From: Clostridia bacterium
GTDB taxonomy: Bacteria > Bacillota > Clostridia > Christensenellales > Aristaeellaceae
NCBI GenBank assembly: GCA_030526935.1
Contig: JAUNBY010000038.1
Coordinates: forward strand, 1-14,572
Reading direction: 5' to 3'
DNA length: 14,572 nucleotides
The position numbers and the translations under genes are program-made. The notes beneath the pieces are model-generated. The model was not told the DNA's origin. It searched no databases and saw nothing but the letters and a program-made list of their open reading frames with translations. Below, one piece after another: positions 1 through 7,310 of this stretch (position 1 is the stretch's first letter; the number at the start of each line of letters is the position of its first letter).

Positions 1-103
1 ATGAGCTACCTTTTTTTGCTTCTTTTTGGGGGGCAGTTGGGGTTTCAATCGGGGCCAAAAATGGCGTTGAAACTCGCGCAATAAATTAATTTCGAATAAA
101 GCG

Positions 104-133
104 TTGACTATGATGAAAGAAATAAGATATAAT
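104..133 (+). promoter_or_regulatory. Sigma-A promoter of the flavoprotein/TIGR04076 operon
   Basis: The -35 box TTGACT (104-109) and the perfect -10 box TATAAT (128-133) are separated by 18 bp. Transcription would begin near 140, giving an untranslated leader of about 50 nt before the small ORF at 193. The leader holds an ACAACAACAAC run (about 149-158) that should be unstructured. This is the best-matching promoter in the window. Confidence 0.8.
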
Positions 134-192
134 ACATCGTAAAGGGAACAACAACAACTCAATGGATGATGAATGGAGGGGGCGTGGCAGAT

Positions 193-231
193 ATGGGCAT
201 CGTTTTATTTGCGCGGTGTGATCGTTTATGA
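193..231 (+). CDS. Putative 12-codon leader peptide ORF
   Basis: A short frame, ATG at 193 to TGA at 229-231, encodes MGIVLFARCDRL. It is preceded by a purine-rich Shine-Dalgarno stretch GGAGGGGG (175-182), 10 to 13 nt upstream depending on the pairing register. Its stop overlaps the start of the flavoprotein gene as ATGA (228-231). The downstream ATG at 228 has no ribosome binding site of its own, so ribosomes ending here could restart on the flavoprotein. A GTG at 184 in the same frame would add three residues but lies only about 4 nt from the GGAGG core. No homology is recognised. The architecture is seen in the sequence; the coupling role is inferred. It may only be a spacer that supplies the ribosome binding site. 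Confidence 0.4.
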   Translation: MGIVLFARCDRL

Positions 232-812
232 AAGAGATTATGATAGTCCGCGGCGGAGGGCGTCCGCGCGGGAATACGGCGCAGCTGGTTGAAGCGTTTT
301 CAGAAGGCGCCCGCGAAGCGGGCCACGTCGTGCGGATTGTTTCTTTGCAAAATCAGGAGGTCAGAGGCTGTCTCGGCTGCAACGCCTGCCGCTATGGGAA
401 GCCATGCGTCCAGAGGGATGGCTTTAACGAAATGATTCCGGAGATTAAAAAAGCCGACCTGATAGTTTTCGCCTCTCCGCTGCTGTTTTGGACTGTTTCA
501 TCTCAACTGAAGGCATTTATCGAGAGGTTTTACTGCATCGCCGAGGAAGACCGCGATCCGCCCTGTGGCCGGTATGAACGATATCCCGTGAAAGACGCGG
601 CGTTGTTGATGACTTCGGCCGACGACAACTTCTGGACCTATGAACAGGCCATTTCGTATTATCGTTTCGCGATCATCAACTATATCGGTTTCCGCGACAG
701 GGGAATGCTCCTTGCGGGCGGATGCGGCGATACAAATGGCAAACCGCGGATCGACAGGACAAATCATCTTAAAAGGGCTTTCGAATTTGGTAAAAGTATT
801 TACTGCAATTGA
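228..812 (+). CDS. Flavodoxin-fold NAD(P)H-dependent FMN reductase / iron-sulfur flavoprotein-like protein
   Basis: This 194-residue protein belongs to the NADPH-dependent FMN reductase / flavodoxin-like family, which uses bound FMN in small redox reactions in the cytoplasm. Visible features are a beta strand leading into the phosphate-binding loop (GGGRPRGNTAQL, residues 9-20) and a middle strand ADLIVFASPLLFW that ends at the second flavin loop. Four cysteines at 48, 51, 54 and 60 form C-x2-C-x2-C-x5-C. This fits the compact motif (CX2CX2CX4-7C) that holds a 4Fe-4S cluster in archaeal and clostridial iron-sulfur flavoproteins, although relatives exist in which cluster binding is unproven. 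The start at 228 is the only sensible one because an in-frame TGA lies at 219-221. It lacks a Shine-Dalgarno sequence and overlaps a leader ORF by ATGA. A TIGR04076 gene follows after 20 nt and is probably co-transcribed. The substrate is unknown. Confidence 0.85.
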   Translation: MKEIMIVRGGGRPRGNTAQLVEAFSEGAREAGHVVRIVSLQNQEVRGCLGCNACRYGKPCVQRDGFNEMIPEIKKADLIVFASPLLFWTVSSQLKAFIERFYCIAEEDRDPPCGRYERYPVKDAALLMTSADDNFWTYEQAISYYRFAIINYIGFRDRGMLLAGGCGDTNGKPRIDRTNHLKRAFEFGKSIYCN

Positions 813-832
813 CGCGAGACAGGAGGTTGAAT

Positions 833-1225
833 ATGAAGCATAAAGTTAAACTGACGGTACTGGATAAGATGCTATATCCGGAATTACAGCGACGGTATTG
901 CGCGGATCCGTCATCGGGCGCGTGCCCGTGCTACAACATCGGCGACGAGTTCATTTTTGAGCGCGACGGCGATAAGGATGATTTCTGGCGCATGGGGCTG
1001 AACACCCTGACAAAGACGACCGCCGACCCTGATACGGTAGCCGGAGGGCCTCGCATGCCGCACTGTTCGGAGGCGTGGGACGCCATTTCCCGCTATATCT
1101 ATACTGGGCTTCAGGGCGGGTCGATAATGAAGGGCTGGATGAACCGGGAGAATATCATGATAACCTGCTGTTCCGACGGAACAAGGCCGGTGATATTTAA
1201 AATCGAGAGGATAGATGAGGAATAG
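833..1225 (+). CDS. TIGR04076 family protein, function unknown
   Basis: This 130-residue cytoplasmic protein matches the TIGR04076 pattern: a KVKLTVL beta strand at the N-terminus, a Cys-containing segment followed by GDEF (37-40), a central CSEAWDAISRYIY helix (78-90) and a C-terminal TCCSDGTRPVIFKIER block (111-126). Six cysteines (23, 31, 33, 78, 112, 113) stand out for so short a protein and suggest metal or thiol chemistry, but no activity is known for the family. The start at 833 is preceded by AGGAGG (821-826) at a spacing of 6 nt; a longer reading from 809 is unnecessary. It lies 20 nt after the flavoprotein gene and is probably the last gene of that short operon. Residues about 45-75 look like a less conserved insertion. 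Family assignment is from recall of the pattern. Confidence 0.75.
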   Translation: MKHKVKLTVLDKMLYPELQRRYCADPSSGACPCYNIGDEFIFERDGDKDDFWRMGLNTLTKTTADPDTVAGGPRMPHCSEAWDAISRYIYTGLQGGSIMKGWMNRENIMITCCSDGTRPVIFKIERIDEE

Positions 1226-1334
1226 TTGAGGCTCTAATCGATAAAACGGGCATCGTTGAGGAAATGTACTCTGCGACGGAGTCGTGCGTCTCGCCCTGAT
1301 TATTGATTATCGTCGGTGCGAGCCTTTTGGCATT

Positions 1335-1365
1335 AAAACGGCGCCCGCATTTTGTGCGGGCGCCG
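1335..1365 (-). terminator. Rho-independent terminator of lepB
   Basis: A perfect 11-bp inverted repeat (CGGCGCCCGCA at 1339-1349, TGCGGGCGCCG at 1355-1365) encloses a 5-nt loop. On the - strand the stem is followed by TTTT (1338-1335), so it terminates leftward transcription from lepB. It lies between convergent genes. The + strand side has no T run, so any effect on the flavoprotein operon would rest on the hairpin alone. Confidence 0.8.
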
Positions 1366-1397
1366 CCAATCCATACGTCCAAAGCCGCCTTACGCGA

Positions 1398-2093
1398 CTA
1401 AGCGGCAATCACGGCTTCATCCCCCGATATCTCCCTGAACGAGTTAAAGGGGAAAATGACGCACCTGACGTGTCCGATTATCAGATTTCTCTTCAAGGGG
1501 CCTATGATGTGGCTGTCGTTGGAATTTGAGCGGTTATCTCCAAGGACGAAGTACTCGTCTTCGCCCAGCGTTACCGCCGGCATATTATAATTCGCCTTGT
1601 GCGTGATATATGGCTCGTCCACCGCCTTTCCGTTCAGAATCAACGTGCCGTTTAACATGGCGACGGTATCCCCCGGAACGCCCACGACGCGCTTGACGAA
1701 ATCCGTCCAGCCCCTGTCGGGATAGTGGCAGATTACCACGTCGAACCTTTCGGGGTCGCCCGTCCAGTAATCCAGCTTCGTCACGAACATGCGTTCGCCG
1801 TCTTGCAATGTTTCCGCCATCGACTGTCCGTCGACGCGCACGAACTCAAATAAAAACGTCCTTACGACCAGCGCTATGGCGACGGCTCCGACTATGCACA
1901 AAACCCATTCAAGTATTTCTCTTTTCACGCTTTTTTTCTTCTTCGCGGCGGGCTGTTCGTTTTTTTCTTCCGGTTGCTGCTCGCCGGATTGCTCCCCTAT
2001 GATTTCATCGGATTGTTCGACCGATTGCTCGTTCGTCTGTTCCGATACTTCTTTCGGCTGCTGATCCAAATCGAAGTTCTTGTCGTCCTGCAT
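1398..2093 (-). CDS. lepB: Signal peptidase I
   Basis: This membrane-bound serine protease cuts signal peptides from exported proteins outside the membrane. The chosen start gives 231 residues. One membrane span follows a Lys-rich stop (roughly residues 60-82, ILEWVLCIVGAVAIALVV). The catalytic Ser91 sits in DGQSMAETL and the catalytic Lys134 in FVKRVVGVPGD; the GDNRSNSNDSHIIGPL box follows. A start at 2093 is preferred because AAAGGAG lies 11 nt upstream. A GTG at 2138 would add 15 residues but overlaps the probable promoter. Before the span lies an acidic, Gln/Glu/Ser-rich cytoplasmic tail of about 50 residues with repeated EQS-like units, longer than in SipS-type enzymes. The gene is downstream of rsmA and probably has its own promoter in the 82-nt gap. 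Catalytic residues are intact, so the enzyme should be active. Confidence 0.95.
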   Translation of the reverse strand: MQDDKNFDLDQQPKEVSEQTNEQSVEQSDEIIGEQSGEQQPEEKNEQPAAKKKKSVKREILEWVLCIVGAVAIALVVRTFLFEFVRVDGQSMAETLQDGERMFVTKLDYWTGDPERFDVVICHYPDRGWTDFVKRVVGVPGDTVAMLNGTLILNGKAVDEPYITHKANYNMPAVTLGEDEYFVLGDNRSNSNDSHIIGPLKRNLIIGHVRCVIFPFNSFREISGDEAVIAA

Positions 2094-2129
2094 GGGTGAT
2101 ACAACTCCTTTATCAGATGTATAAGTCTT

Positions 2130-2160
2130 ATTATACACCTATTTTCGCCCGAAATGTCAT
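2130..2160 (-). promoter_or_regulatory. Putative promoter of lepB
   Basis: On the - strand a perfect -10 box TATAAT (2135-2130) is preceded by ATGACA (2160-2155), a five-of-six -35 match, with a long 19-bp spacer. Transcription would start near 2123, about 30 nt before the lepB ATG and just ahead of its AAGGAG. The site lies in the rsmA-lepB gap and makes the longer GTG start of lepB unlikely. Confidence 0.5.
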
Positions 2161-2175
2161 GTTCACAAAAAGTTT

Positions 2176-3015
2176 CTATTTTATAATCTCACGATCTATA
2201 AGTTCCCGGGCGAGCCGCGTCATTTCATCGATGCCTAGGGCTTCGCCGCGTATATTGGCGGACAAGCCGCAAGATTCGACAATCTGAGTCGTCTGCTGCT
2301 TTGTAAGGCCGAAGGCGGATGTGATATTGTTCACGAGCGTCTTTCGGCGCATGGCGAATACCGCCCTGATAACCCGTCGCGTAGCGTCGATCGTCCTCTT
2401 GTCGCGCGTATCATCATCATGGCGCTCTACCCTTAAAAGAGAACTCTGCACGTGCGGAGGCGGCGTGAAGGCGCCCGGCTCCACGTCCATGAGCGTTTGA
2501 GCTTTTCCAAAAAGACGCACGACGGCCGACAGCGCGCAATAGCCTTCCTCTCCGACGTTCGCCGCTATTCGGGACGCGGCCTCCTGCTGAACGAGCACCG
2601 TAATCGAATCGAGGGTATCTATCGCCGTCAGGTTCATCATAACGTCGGTCGTTATATAATACGGCAGATTCGCAACCACGTGAAAGCGCGTTTCGGGGAA
2701 AAGAGCCGCGATGTCGCATTTGAGGGCGTCGGCTATGATTATACGCGCGTCATATCCGGCGAGAACTTCCCGCAATACCGGTTCCAGGTTTTTATCTATC
2801 TCTATCGCTATGACTTTCGCGCCGGTTGAGGCGAGTTTTGCCGTCAGCACGCCCGCCCCCGCGCCGATCTCGACGACGCGGTCGCCCCGCGCGATGCCGG
2901 TCTTTTCAACGATGTCGGAGATTATACCGTCGTTCAGCAGGAAATTCTGCCCGAGCGACTTGTTGAAGTGGAATCCATGCCGTTTAAGGGACTCATAGGC
3001 TTTTTGCTGTATCAT
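2176..3015 (-). CDS. rsmA: 16S rRNA (adenine1518/1519-N6)-dimethyltransferase
   Basis: This 279-residue S-adenosylmethionine-dependent enzyme (also called KsgA) dimethylates two adjacent adenines in the 3' hairpin of 16S rRNA during late 30S assembly. The family's N-terminal FNKSLGQNFL (17-26) is present. It is followed by the SAM-binding loop VVEIGAGAGVLT (47-58), the acidic IEID (71-74) and the catalytic NLPYY (116-120). The C-terminal helical domain contains FAMRRKTLVNN, also typical. Length is normal. The ATG at 3015 is preceded by AAAGGA at 6 nt. The gene stands between the V-ATPase terminator and lepB. No convincing promoter was found upstream, so expression may depend partly on read-through of the weak terminator. 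Confidence 0.97.
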   Translation of the reverse strand: MIQQKAYESLKRHGFHFNKSLGQNFLLNDGIISDIVEKTGIARGDRVVEIGAGAGVLTAKLASTGAKVIAIEIDKNLEPVLREVLAGYDARIIIADALKCDIAALFPETRFHVVANLPYYITTDVMMNLTAIDTLDSITVLVQQEAASRIAANVGEEGYCALSAVVRLFGKAQTLMDVEPGAFTPPPHVQSSLLRVERHDDDTRDKRTIDATRRVIRAVFAMRRKTLVNNITSAFGLTKQQTTQIVESCGLSANIRGEALGIDEMTRLARELIDREIIK

Positions 3016-3109
3016 CGCGCGTCCTTTATGTACAATGCTTAAGATTTATTGCAAATTACATACCAAAGGTCGTAAGCCGGGGACGGAAATCTCTATAGTA
3101 AAACCATAT

Positions 3110-3140
3110 GCGGCGCTTCGTTTTTCAACTGAAGCGCCGC
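3110..3140 (-). terminator. Probable terminator of the V-ATPase operon
   Basis: A perfect 10-bp stem (GCGGCGCTTC at 3110-3119, GAAGCGCCGC at 3131-3140) with an 11-nt loop lies 11 nt after the stop of ntpD. On the - strand it is followed by ATATGGTTTTAC, a short and interrupted T run, so termination may be incomplete and let some transcripts continue into rsmA. Confidence 0.6.
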
Positions 3141-3151
3141 TGCTTAAGTCG

Positions 3152-3796
3152 CTATCCCGCCTGACCGCGTTCGGTAATCATATCCTTGACCTTCATGAGC
3201 CGCGTCTGCGAGGAGCGCTCGTTTTCGTCGAGCTTCATCGTTATGAAGCGTATGGTTTCATGCAGGTCGGGTATCATCACGTATTCCAGCGCGTTTACGC
3301 GGCGGCGCGTCTTTTCTATTTCGTCGGCCAAGAGATTACAGGTCTTTTCAATTTCGGCGAGCTTTATCATCTCGGGAAGCACGTCGGCCAGGCTCGCTAT
3401 GGCGCCGTCTAATTGAGAGGATGTCTGAGCGAGGCCGTAGGAAAGAACCGTTTCTCCGAGGCTTTGCTCATCCACCTCGAGCATGGGCACGTCGACCGAC
3501 ATGATGTTCTTCTTGCCGATGTTGAGCTTTGCCGACCTCGCGGGGTACAGCACCGCTTCCTCCAGCGCCTCCGGCTCCATAACTCCCGAGCACAGCGCGA
3601 ACTCGCCGAGCGCTTCCGACAGCGCCTTTTCCACTTCCATTCGAAGACGCGCGTTTTCGCGCACGAGTATTACGAAGCGGCGCATCATCTCATCGCGCTT
3701 GTCCTTTAACAGCTTATGTCCCCTCGTCGCGGTTTTAAGCCGCCTTTTGAGGGTCGTAAGCTCCATGCGCGTAGGGTTAACGTTTAAAAGCGCCAT
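3152..3796 (-). CDS. ntpD: V-type ATP synthase/ATPase subunit D
   Basis: Subunit D is the long coiled-coil rotor shaft inside the A3B3 head and passes rotation between ATP chemistry and the membrane ring. The N-terminus (NPTRMELTTLKRRLKTA, residues 7-23) is the family signature. The rest is largely two long helices at each end with a shorter middle region, and length (214 residues) is typical. The start lies 3 nt beyond the subunit B stop. Its GGAGGAG ribosome binding site is formed by the last codons of subunit B, so the two are likely translationally coupled. It is the last gene of the operon, before a hairpin terminator. Also called atpD. Confidence 0.96.
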   Translation of the reverse strand: MALLNVNPTRMELTTLKRRLKTATRGHKLLKDKRDEMMRRFVILVRENARLRMEVEKALSEALGEFALCSGVMEPEALEEAVLYPARSAKLNIGKKNIMSVDVPMLEVDEQSLGETVLSYGLAQTSSQLDGAIASLADVLPEMIKLAEIEKTCNLLADEIEKTRRRVNALEYVMIPDLHETIRFITMKLDENERSSQTRLMKVKDMITERGQAG

Positions 3797-3799
3797 AAG

Positions 3800-5176
3800 C
3801 TACTCCTCCTTGGGGAGATACTTGTCGAGCATGTCGTCGCGTATGCGCTTCAGCTCCGAGCGTGGCAGCATACTCAGCAGTTCCCAGCCCAAATCGAGCG
3901 TTTCCTCTATGGATCTGTCGGTATTGTAGCCCTGAGCGACATATTTCTTTTCAAAGGCGTCGGCGAATTTGGCGTATATCTTATCGGTGTCGCTAAGCGC
4001 CGCGTCGCCCAGTATGACCGCAAGTTCCTTGGCGTCCTTTCCGCGCGAATACGCGGAGAACAGCTGGTTCATCGTCGGCGCGTGGTCTTCTCTGGTCTTG
4101 CCCTTTCCTATGCCCTTGTCCTTAAGGCGCGAGAGCGAGGGCAGAACGTCTATGGGCGGCTGGAGTCCCTTGCGGTTAAGCTCGCGGCTTAAGATTATCT
4201 GACCTTCGGTTATGTATCCGGTGAGGTCGGGTATCGGGTGGGTCTTGTCGTCCTCGGGCATGGTCAGTATCGGTATCATGGTGACCGATCCCTTCTTGCC
4301 CCTTATGCGGCCGGCGCGCTCGTACATTGTCGCGAGGTCGGTGTAGAGGTATCCGGGATATCCGCGGCGTCCGGGAACTTCCTTGCGGGCCGCTGAGATT
4401 TCGCGCAGGGCTTCGGCGTAGTTGGTTATGTCGGTGAGTATGACCAGCACCTGCATGTCCTTCTCAAACGCCAGATACTCCGCCGCCGTAAGCGCCATAC
4501 GAGGCGTCGCGAAGCGCTCGATTGGCGGGTCGTTGGCGAGGTTCATAAACAGCACCGCGCGGTCTATGGCGCCCGTGCGCCTGAAGTCGCTTATGAAGAA
4601 ATCGGCTTCCTCGAAGGTTATACCTATGGCTCCGAACACGACCGCGAAATCCTCGTGCGCGCTCAAAACCTTAGCCTGGCGCGCGATTTGCGCCGCGAGC
4701 TGCGCGTGGGGAAGACCGCTTCCCGAGAACACGGGCAGCTTTTGTCCGCGAACCAGCGTATTCAGTCCGTCGATGGCGGAAACGCCGGTCTGTATGAACT
4801 CGTTGGGGTAGTCGCGCGCGGCTGGGTTTATAGGCGAGCCGTTCATATCCATGCGCATTTCGGGGATTATCTCGGGGCCTGAGTCCTTGGGGCGTCCCAG
4901 TCCGTCGAATACGCGGCCAAGCATGTCCATAGACACAGAAAGTTCTATGGAACGGCCCAGAAAGCGGGCCTTCGCGGTTTCGATCTTGAGTCCCTGCGAG
5001 CTTTCGAAAAGCTGCAGCATGGCCTTATCGCCGTCAACCTCGAGCACGCGGCCGTTTCTGACCTCGCCGTTCGCCTGTACGATTTCCACAAGCTCCGAAT
5101 ACTTAACGCCGCTCACACCCTCGACCATCATCAATGGTCCCACTACCTCGCGGATGGTAGAATATTCCTTTAACAT
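3800..5176 (-). CDS. ntpB: V-type ATP synthase/ATPase subunit B (regulatory)
   Basis: Subunit B (458 residues) alternates with subunit A in the hexameric head and completes the nucleotide site without hydrolysing ATP itself. Where A has a P-loop, B has the family's degenerate SGSGLPHAQLA (151-161). VFGAIGITFEEADFF (180-194) and PSLSRL follow, and Arg350 aligns by position with the arginine finger of E. hirae NtpB. The beta-barrel, nucleotide-fold and C-terminal helical domains are all present, ending in YLPKEE. The start lies 1 nt after the A gene stop, with AAGGAGA about 9 nt upstream inside the end of ntpA. Also called atpB. Intact. Confidence 0.98.
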   Translation of the reverse strand: MLKEYSTIREVVGPLMMVEGVSGVKYSELVEIVQANGEVRNGRVLEVDGDKAMLQLFESSQGLKIETAKARFLGRSIELSVSMDMLGRVFDGLGRPKDSGPEIIPEMRMDMNGSPINPAARDYPNEFIQTGVSAIDGLNTLVRGQKLPVFSGSGLPHAQLAAQIARQAKVLSAHEDFAVVFGAIGITFEEADFFISDFRRTGAIDRAVLFMNLANDPPIERFATPRMALTAAEYLAFEKDMQVLVILTDITNYAEALREISAARKEVPGRRGYPGYLYTDLATMYERAGRIRGKKGSVTMIPILTMPEDDKTHPIPDLTGYITEGQIILSRELNRKGLQPPIDVLPSLSRLKDKGIGKGKTREDHAPTMNQLFSAYSRGKDAKELAVILGDAALSDTDKIYAKFADAFEKKYVAQGYNTDRSIEETLDLGWELLSMLPRSELKRIRDDMLDKYLPKEE

Positions 5177-5177
5177 A

Positions 5178-6941
5178 TTATAATTCTCCTTCCGTCAGAT
5201 GTGACATCTGGTCGTTAAGCTCGGACTCAATGGCGTCGAACTGCACAAGCTCGTCCTCGGGTATGTACTTCGCGCGGCCTATGCGCTCTCTTACGGGCAG
5301 GGCGGTTATCTTGTTAAATTCCGCGCCGCGCTCAAGCGCCTGCTGTCCCTTATGCTGGTAATCGAGTATCAGCGAAAGCATGCGATACTGCTTGTCGAGC
5401 GACGAATAGGTGTCCACGTCGTCGAAGGCGTTTTGGTGCAAATAGTCCTCGCGAAGCATTCTCGCGGATTCGAGCGTAAGCCTGTCCTTGAAGCTCAGCG
5501 CGTCTACGCCGACCAGCCTTACGATTTCCTCAAGCTCCGATTCTTCCTGAAGCATTCTCATGGCTTCGGCGCGCTTCTCGTTCCAGTCTGGAGCGACCTC
5601 GTCGGTGAACCAGTCTTCCATCCTGTCAACGTAAAGCGAGTAGCTAGTAAGCCAGTCGATGGCGGGGAAGTGCCTCTTGTACGCCAACTGCGCCGACAGT
5701 CCCCAGAAGACCTTGACGATTCTGAGAGTCGCCTGAGATACTGGTTCCGAAGTGTCGCCGCCGGGAGGCGAAACCGCGCCTATGGCGGATATGGCGCCCT
5801 TGCGCCCGTCGGAGCCTATGCACTGAACCCAGCCGGCCCTCTCGTAGAACTCCGCTATGCGGCTTGACAGATACGCGGGGTATCCTTCTTCGCCGGGCAT
5901 TTCCTCGAGGCGTCCGGACATTTCTCTGAGAGCCTCCGCCCATCTCGACGTGGAGTCGGCCATTATCGCGACCTTATAGCCCATATCGCGGAAGTACTCG
6001 GCGATTGTTATGCCCGTGTATATCGAGGCTTCGCGAGCCGCGACGGGCATGTCGGAGGTATTTGCTATGAGGACCGTTCTTTTCATCAGCGTCTCGCCGG
6101 TTCTCGGGTCGTGAAGCTCGGGGAATTCCATCAAAACGTCGGTCATTTCGTTTCCGCGCTCGCCGCAGCCGACGTATACGATTATATCGGCGTCCGCCCA
6201 CTTTGCCAATTGGTGCTGAACGACAGTTTTGCCGCTTCCGAAGGGGCCAGGAACCGCCGCGACGCCGCCTCGGGCTATGGGGAAGAACGTGTCTATGACG
6301 CGCTGACCCGTTACCATCGGCTCGTTGGGCGCTATCTTCTCGACATAGGGGCGGCTGCGTCTTACCGGCCATTTCTGCATCATGGTAAGCTCGCGAATAT
6401 CGCCGTTTTCAAGCCTGACCTTGCAAACTACGTCTTCGATCCTGGCCTCGCCCGTCGTTATCCACTCGATCTTGCCCTTTACGTCCGGAGGCGTCATTAT
6501 CCGGTGTTCTACCACTGAGGTTTCCTGAACGACTCCGATTATATCGCCGCCGACTATCTCATCGCCGACCGACTTGGTGGCTTTGAAATACCAGACCCTT
6601 TCGCGGTCGAGCGAATGGACGTCTATGCCGCGCGTTATGCGGTCGCCCGCTACCTCGCGAATGGAGGTCAGGGGGCGCTGTATGCCGTCAAATATCGATT
6701 CTATAAGTCCCGGTCCCAATTCCACGGACAGGGGAGCGCCCGTCGAATATACCGGCTCTCCCGGGCCTATGCCCGCCGTTTCCTCGTAGACCTGTATGGA
6801 CGCATGTTCTCCGCGAAGCTCTATTATCTCGCCTATGAGCTTCGCCTGCGAGACGCGCACCACGTCATACATCGTGGCGTCGCCCATATTGTCTGCGACG
6901 ATCAAAGGTCCCGCGACCTTTGTGATGATTCCCTGCCGCAT
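5178..6941 (-). CDS. ntpA: V-type ATP synthase/ATPase catalytic subunit A
   Basis: Subunit A (587 residues) hydrolyses or makes ATP in the A3B3 head. The Walker A loop GPFGSGKT spans 232-239 with Lys238. The catalytic glutamate is Glu261 in CGERGNEMT. Both positions coincide with those of E. hirae NtpA. The extra non-homologous region that separates A-type from F-type beta subunits lies roughly at residues 110-190. Other family blocks are SRWAEALREMSGRLEEMPGE and the SPPGGDTSEPV turn. The start at 6941 is 4 nt after the subunit F stop, with an AGAAGG-like site about 9 nt upstream. Also called atpA. Full length with no lesion. Confidence 0.98.
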   Translation of the reverse strand: MRQGIITKVAGPLIVADNMGDATMYDVVRVSQAKLIGEIIELRGEHASIQVYEETAGIGPGEPVYSTGAPLSVELGPGLIESIFDGIQRPLTSIREVAGDRITRGIDVHSLDRERVWYFKATKSVGDEIVGGDIIGVVQETSVVEHRIMTPPDVKGKIEWITTGEARIEDVVCKVRLENGDIRELTMMQKWPVRRSRPYVEKIAPNEPMVTGQRVIDTFFPIARGGVAAVPGPFGSGKTVVQHQLAKWADADIIVYVGCGERGNEMTDVLMEFPELHDPRTGETLMKRTVLIANTSDMPVAAREASIYTGITIAEYFRDMGYKVAIMADSTSRWAEALREMSGRLEEMPGEEGYPAYLSSRIAEFYERAGWVQCIGSDGRKGAISAIGAVSPPGGDTSEPVSQATLRIVKVFWGLSAQLAYKRHFPAIDWLTSYSLYVDRMEDWFTDEVAPDWNEKRAEAMRMLQEESELEEIVRLVGVDALSFKDRLTLESARMLREDYLHQNAFDDVDTYSSLDKQYRMLSLILDYQHKGQQALERGAEFNKITALPVRERIGRAKYIPEDELVQFDAIESELNDQMSHLTEGEL

Positions 6942-6945
6942 CCCG

Positions 6946-7269
6946 TCAACCTTCTTCCTTAAATAGTATGTCTGCTCCGACCGCCTTTTCCACGTTGGCC
7001 TTTATACGGCGCATGCCCTCTCCCGTCGAACCGGTGGAACCCGGTATGGGGATGATCGCGGGCAAGGCGCTGGTTTTATAGCGGTCTATGGTATCGCCTA
7101 TCTGACTTACGAATTCTTCCGTGACGAATATCACCGGCACATCGTTCTGCGCCAGGTCGAACACGGCTTTCGAAGCCTCCTGCGCGGTTTCCACGGGCAC
7201 TACCTCAAGTCCCAGCGCCTTAAACGCCAAAACGGTATCCCGGGACCCGACAGCGGCAATCTTACGCAT
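6946..7269 (-). CDS. ntpG: V-type ATP synthase/ATPase subunit F
   Basis: Subunit F (107 residues; NtpG in Enterococcus naming, atpF elsewhere) binds subunit D in the central rotor shaft and helps regulate rotation. The small CheY-like alternating alpha/beta fold is visible. KIAAVGSRDTVLAFKALGLE (3-22) begins it, and VPVIFVTEEF (about 48-57) and LPAIIPIPGSTGS follow. Its AGGAGG lies 9 nt before the ATG. It sits between the C and A genes, as in the canonical operon. Confidence 0.95.
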   Translation of the reverse strand: MRKIAAVGSRDTVLAFKALGLEVVPVETAQEASKAVFDLAQNDVPVIFVTEEFVSQIGDTIDRYKTSALPAIIPIPGSTGSTGEGMRRIKANVEKAVGADILFKEEG

Positions 7270-7310
7270 ATTCTTCGCCCTCCTGATGTGTGTTTACGCC
7301 CTGCCGCTGA

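Noticed and set aside
1..103. Short open stretches at the left edge (frame 1 to TAA at 82-84, frame 3 to TAA at 87-89) and a T7 run at 11-17
   Set aside because: Either frame could be the end of a gene cut by the window, and the T run could follow a terminator hairpin that lies outside. Nothing in the visible bases decides, so no feature is called.
162..221. A 19-codon ORF starting at 162
   Set aside because: The nearest purine-rich site (AAAGGG, 141-146) is about 15 nt away and the frame ends before the flavoprotein start; the 193-231 frame is better supported.
1226..1300. A short open frame after the TIGR04076 gene that reads like a protein tail (ends in a TGA near 1300)
   Set aside because: It is about 25 codons without a start site or recognisable family, so a gene remnant cannot be told from chance.
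2094..2138. Longer LepB from a GTG at 2138
   Set aside because: The added 15 codons contain the probable -10 box and the AAAGGAG site that serves the ATG at 2093.
3016..3060. Possible rsmA promoter TTGCAA / TACATA
   Set aside because: The -10 match is poor and transcription would start inside the ribosome binding site.
5352..6962. Long + strand open frames opposite ntpA, and similar ones opposite ntpB, ntpI and other - strand genes
   Set aside because: They mirror clearly conserved - strand genes, lack ribosome binding sites and show no recognisable protein motifs; codon bias in GC-rich genes produces such frames.
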